Below, piece after piece: positions 62,001 to 64,000 of a DNA stretch of 64,000 nucleotides. Location of the stretch: NCBI GenBank assembly GCA_040506275.1, contig JBEVXD010000002.1, positions 248,001-312,000 of the forward strand, in the 5' to 3' direction. The first letter of the stretch is position 1. Each line of letters begins with the position of its first letter. This DNA comes from Thiodiazotropha sp040506275 (lineage in GTDB: Bacteria > Pseudomonadota > Gammaproteobacteria > Chromatiales > Chromatiaceae). The notes below the pieces were generated by a model. It was not told the DNA's origin. It worked only from the letters and a program-made list of their open reading frames with translations, and did not search any database. A program made the position numbers and the translations under genes.

Positions 62001-64000
62001 TGATGTCAACCTGATAGATCCTGCAATGGCTGGAGATGAAGGCGTCTATGCACCTTATGCAGGTGATACCCGCCCGCTATGTGACATGAAGCAGGTACCA
62101 CTCTCTTCTGCACAGAACGCTGCAGCTGAGTTCTTCGTCATGACTCATGTGCCAAAAGCAGGCAATATTTCGGGTGTCATCCTGAATGACCTGGCCAATG
62201 AGTTTGATCCAAGTGCACCAGCATTTGGTGAGAAGTATGCACCACCTCATGTACCGGTTGCCTTCTATGACTGGAATGGTGATCTGGTGAGCCGGGTCTA
62301 TGCTGATGAGAATGGTCGCTTTGACGCCCTGGTCCCTTCGACCTCAACAGCTAATCTGCCCATGCCATCCGGTATGTCTCCTAACATGCTGGTCTCCTGC
62401 ATGAATGACGCGGGTCCGATCAAGAATCCGCAATATGATCCATCTACAGATACTGGTGATGGTATCGATGCAAATGGGCAGTCTGCACTGATTATCGATC
62501 CTTACTTCGATAAACAGTACAGCCAGTTCTGTTACACCTTCCAGTATATGCCTGGAGTCATAACCTATCTGGATACTCCAGTGGTTCAGGTTGCTGCATT
62601 TGCTGGCCCAGGACAGTTCCCGGTTGACTGCGAACGTCCCGACTCGACTCCGATGATCTCGTCGGTGAAGCGTCGCAACAGCAGTGGTGGTGGCGGTCCT
62701 TTCGCTCTACCTGGGCAGGAGATCCGCATCAACTCTATGGGTAACAATGTAGTTGTGCCTAATCCTGAGTGGGACGGTATTGATCTTGCACTGAAGACAA
62801 CAACCCGTGACTATCGCTTCTCAGCAGCTGCCGAAGCCTGGATTGAGGATGCCACTGGTAATCGATCTCCACTGACAGTAACTGCTGGAAATGGTAACCG
62901 GATCTTCGCAACTGTACCTGCGGGCACTTCTGCTGGTGAATATCAACTGACTGTTGTTAACAGTGACGGTGCTGAAACACCCATCGGTGTGACACTGACA
63001 GTTGGTGTTGATGTTGCCGGTACTGAGATGGGCGTACGGGGCAATGGTGACTTCTACAACGTTGTCAGTATTCCATCTGCTCAATATCCCACTATTCAGT
63101 CTGCCATTGGTAATCCACTGGAAGGTCAACCTGGTGTTGAAGCTGGTGATCTGATTCTGGTTGCACCTGGTGTGTACGATGAGATGGTCATTATGTACAA
63201 GCCGGTTAAGCTTCAGGGTTGGGGCGCTGGCGCAGTAACAATCAATGCCAGAAAGTCTCCAACTGAGAAGATCATCGCCTGGCGTGCACTTGCCCAGTAT
63301 CTGGTGGATGAAGGTTCTGTTACACAGACACCTGGTCAGGTGAATGCACCTTTTGGCTTCCCCGGTCTGAACAACGGTGCCTTCCCAACTGAAGAGGGTG
63401 CAGGTGTATTCGTAGCCGGTATCCGTAACGGCATTAACCGTTTTGGTCACCCCCGTAACCGGGGTGCCAGGATTGATGGTTTTACCATAATCGGTGCCAG
63501 CACCGGTGGCGGTATCATCGCCAATGGCTTCAACCAGTTCCTACATATTGCTAACAATCGTTTGACTGCCAACTCAGGCTTCAACGGTGGTGGTATCCGG
63601 ATCGGTCATCCTGACCTGACCCATGTTATTGCTAACGAAAACGATCCAAGCTTTGTGAATGGCAATCCAAACCAGGAAGTTGGTTCGCTGGTCTATGATG
63701 ATGCAGTTAACGACCAGGTTCGTATTCACCACAACCATATCAGCCAGAACGGTACCCTTAACGGTGCGGGTGGCGGCATCTCTCTGAATACCGGCAGCGA
63801 CAGTTATCGCGTACAGAAGAACTGGGTCTGTGGTAACTTCAGCCAGGGCGGCGGTGGCGGTATCGCTCACCAGGGTATTTCCCGCAATGGTCTGATTGAG
63901 GATAACACCATCCTCTTCAACGAGACCTTCCGTCAGACTCCCGGTAGTGCACCAGCTGGTGGTGGTATCCTGGTTACAGGTCTGCCAGCACTGATACCAG
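59089..64000 (+). CDS. Very large exported multidomain protein with beta-helix region (3' end outside window)
   Basis: The frame is open from ATG 59089 (after GGAGAAG) to the window end: 1,637 residues and no stop. A signal peptide ends near TAASA/ARF (residue 30). Residues 31 to about 1180 hold repeated beta-sandwich modules with 'PGxYxV' turns, like carboxypeptidase-regulatory or SdrD-B folds. They include Ca-binding-like DADQDGFWD (474-482) and a D-rich run at 716-735. Residues 1187-1310 look like an IPT/TIG fold. From about 1327 on there is a right-handed parallel beta-helix (PTIQSAI..., GGGI turns) of pectate-lyase/PL-like type. It was probably acquired or expanded as a surface/matrix protein. 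I recognise no named family member. Enzymatic activity is undetermined. Confidence 0.85.
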   Translation, partial: MINENQGYRNRGVMIFIMLTLFFISTAASAARFNLNVVDGAGNPVEGFRWMIQEDTTFPVDPAAPATTADELLSLSFHRSYAPVGKAQNDARGMTGNTDLASQEILNVTPGRYYVSVLPYSGHSISGGQVTVLPNADDPNNMLDDLTVIAQAHPIPTAQISIYLFHDNYPINGAPDLPEETNPAPGEPGHVDWTQFNLFLEEPGGRYGIAGGQVIQDAFGNYLGTSYREDCDINGQPDTDVFTNFICYVDGAPIVEELGNGTLQPNSDGLLLVKNLAPGKYGVIIKTPTKDADEANGWQQTSTIEGSKVIDAWVKANEPAAFVEFGPPGPHVFVGFVKSTADGGFPPLTSTPGEQVATVSGTVADIHLSRPPFSEFFAGRDFPGCWVGVNDMAAGGGFGVFAEPCTDSGFSIPGLSPGSYQLVIFDANLDAVISLQPFSVDPTGGTCNLGGSCDFGDVGVFNWFSRVNGGVFSDADQDGFWDPTEAGIGPDNQDITLRWRDGSIYQNFPTDGDGLAPFDEKFPFFHWLVAEVSFASKKATGATFVVDAGGPVDTTATDFPSFGELVPQAQCTDASQYDPATNSCPGSEAINPNTGDNLSRTETGVVLTQGIQGFLGQVNVMQFGKTDYISFTEADFTAFPPVLPKFVGENGGISGMVFYATTRAENEPQFAAAEEWEPGMPRVQLALYADGDVDSFPIGDSFPNGVDAFNVPTYGDVDWDGDGNADPDDGVIDDIDLNGCVSYADVDNYPFGNFPGDEDIDYNWTNTPDANGVCIQSSLQGNGIFDLNDALQVTWTDSWDDSIPEGCQGRNNVPGAVVVPAIADDRCFDGLRNYNQLRDAVFDGGFAFTDYDLDHLTAVGGNTAAAAAAIQSYIASADAAVRAQDPAKADNLQLGMLPSDYIVQMSTPPGYENLREEHKNVDFGDDYIPGEGQDWRADLQALPPSCVGEPHVVPQYLTMVTKDGSGEAGVGDVNLIDPAMAGDEGVYAPYAGDTRPLCDMKQVPLSSAQNAAAEFFVMTHVPKAGNISGVILNDLANEFDPSAPAFGEKYAPPHVPVAFYDWNGDLVSRVYADENGRFDALVPSTSTANLPMPSGMSPNMLVSCMNDAGPIKNPQYDPSTDTGDGIDANGQSALIIDPYFDKQYSQFCYTFQYMPGVITYLDTPVVQVAAFAGPGQFPVDCERPDSTPMISSVKRRNSSGGGGPFALPGQEIRINSMGNNVVVPNPEWDGIDLALKTTTRDYRFSAAAEAWIEDATGNRSPLTVTAGNGNRIFATVPAGTSAGEYQLTVVNSDGAETPIGVTLTVGVDVAGTEMGVRGNGDFYNVVSIPSAQYPTIQSAIGNPLEGQPGVEAGDLILVAPGVYDEMVIMYKPVKLQGWGAGAVTINARKSPTEKIIAWRALAQYLVDEGSVTQTPGQVNAPFGFPGLNNGAFPTEEGAGVFVAGIRNGINRFGHPRNRGARIDGFTIIGASTGGGIIANGFNQFLHIANNRLTANSGFNGGGIRIGHPDLTHVIANENDPSFVNGNPNQEVGSLVYDDAVNDQVRIHHNHISQNGTLNGAGGGISLNTGSDSYRVQKNWVCGNFSQGGGGGIAHQGISRNGLIEDNTILFNETFRQTPGSAPAGGGILVTGLPALIP

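Noticed and set aside
62821..63450. 209-residue open frame on the minus strand
   Set aside because: Antisense to the giant beta-rich gene; its Thr/Asn-rich translation is the shadow of Gly/Asn repeats.
1..64000. CRISPR arrays, tRNA or rRNA genes, insertion sequences with transposases
   Set aside because: No regularly spaced repeats of CRISPR type, no cloverleaf or rRNA-like segments and no transposase-like frame were seen; the only repeat array is the 306-bp tandem block.

Overview
The window reads as chromosome of a sulfur-oxidising gammaproteobacterium, close in flavour to the Chromatiales/Sedimenticola/Thiodiazotropha type; that lineage is an inference from gene content, not a match I could run. 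The pointers are a flavocytochrome c sulfide dehydrogenase (FccAB), an octaheme hydroxylamine-oxidoreductase-type cytochrome, a complete cytochrome c maturation operon, gammaproteobacterial gene orders (serA-pheA-hisC-tyrA-aroA-cmk-rpsA-ihfB, csiV-mfd, exbB-exbD-lpxK-kdsB), and LPS and lipoprotein-sorting genes of a Gram-negative envelope.

Layout. 1-7949 (+): the end of serA, then aromatic amino acid genes pheA, hisC, tyrA and aroA, then cmk, rpsA and ihfB, with terminator and leader hairpins around rpsA. 8121-14315: phosphate control and storage, phoBR (-), a CNNM/CorC-family membrane protein (+) and polyphosphate kinase (-). 14465-17007 (-): an uncommon pair, a kinase of the 2-phosphoglycerate kinase family with two ATP-cone repeats and an archaeal-type phosphoglycerate mutase homologue whose nucleophile position appears to be Thr. 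17304-19049 (-): a response regulator/PP2C phosphatase/anti-sigma-type kinase fusion, divergent from an MlaEFD-like lipid transport operon (19257-22815, +). 23009-27308 (-): csiV and mfd. 27558-29365 (+): an exported pentapeptide-repeat protein and an AlkD-family glycosylase, closed by a 35-bp hairpin. 29499-33463 (-): fccB, fccA, a TPR protein and the octaheme cytochrome gene. A perfect FNR/Dnr-type site lies 283 bp upstream of the cytochrome gene. 34223-35440: a decayed lipoprotein/beta-propeller gene with three frameshifts. 35600-37636 (-): an EF-G paralogue. 38038-45059 (-): ccmABCDEFGHI, including a 55-residue ccmD. 45789-47231 (-): a Rieske protein and a TrpD2-type protein. 47324-48023: tandem 306-bp repeats carrying REP/REPIN-like palindromes. 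48043-56624: a small exported protein, a LolC/E/F-type permease with LolD, DUF2062, comEC, exbB, exbD, lpxK, a Trm112-like protein and kdsB. 57052-58559: a soluble NarX-type kinase and a convergent NarL-type regulator. 58608-64000: a possible 47-residue gene with a terminator, a structured leader, and a very large exported protein (over 1,637 residues) that runs off the window.

How the parts fit. FccAB oxidises sulfide and passes electrons to c-type cytochromes. The octaheme protein acts on small nitrogen compounds. Both need the Ccm system encoded about 5 kb away. The FNR-type site and the Nar-type regulators suggest control by oxygen or nitrogen oxides, although their targets are not shown here. 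The best candidates for something undescribed are the 2PGK-like/ApgM-like pair, the hao-TPR-fccAB cluster, and the giant surface protein with its structured leader.
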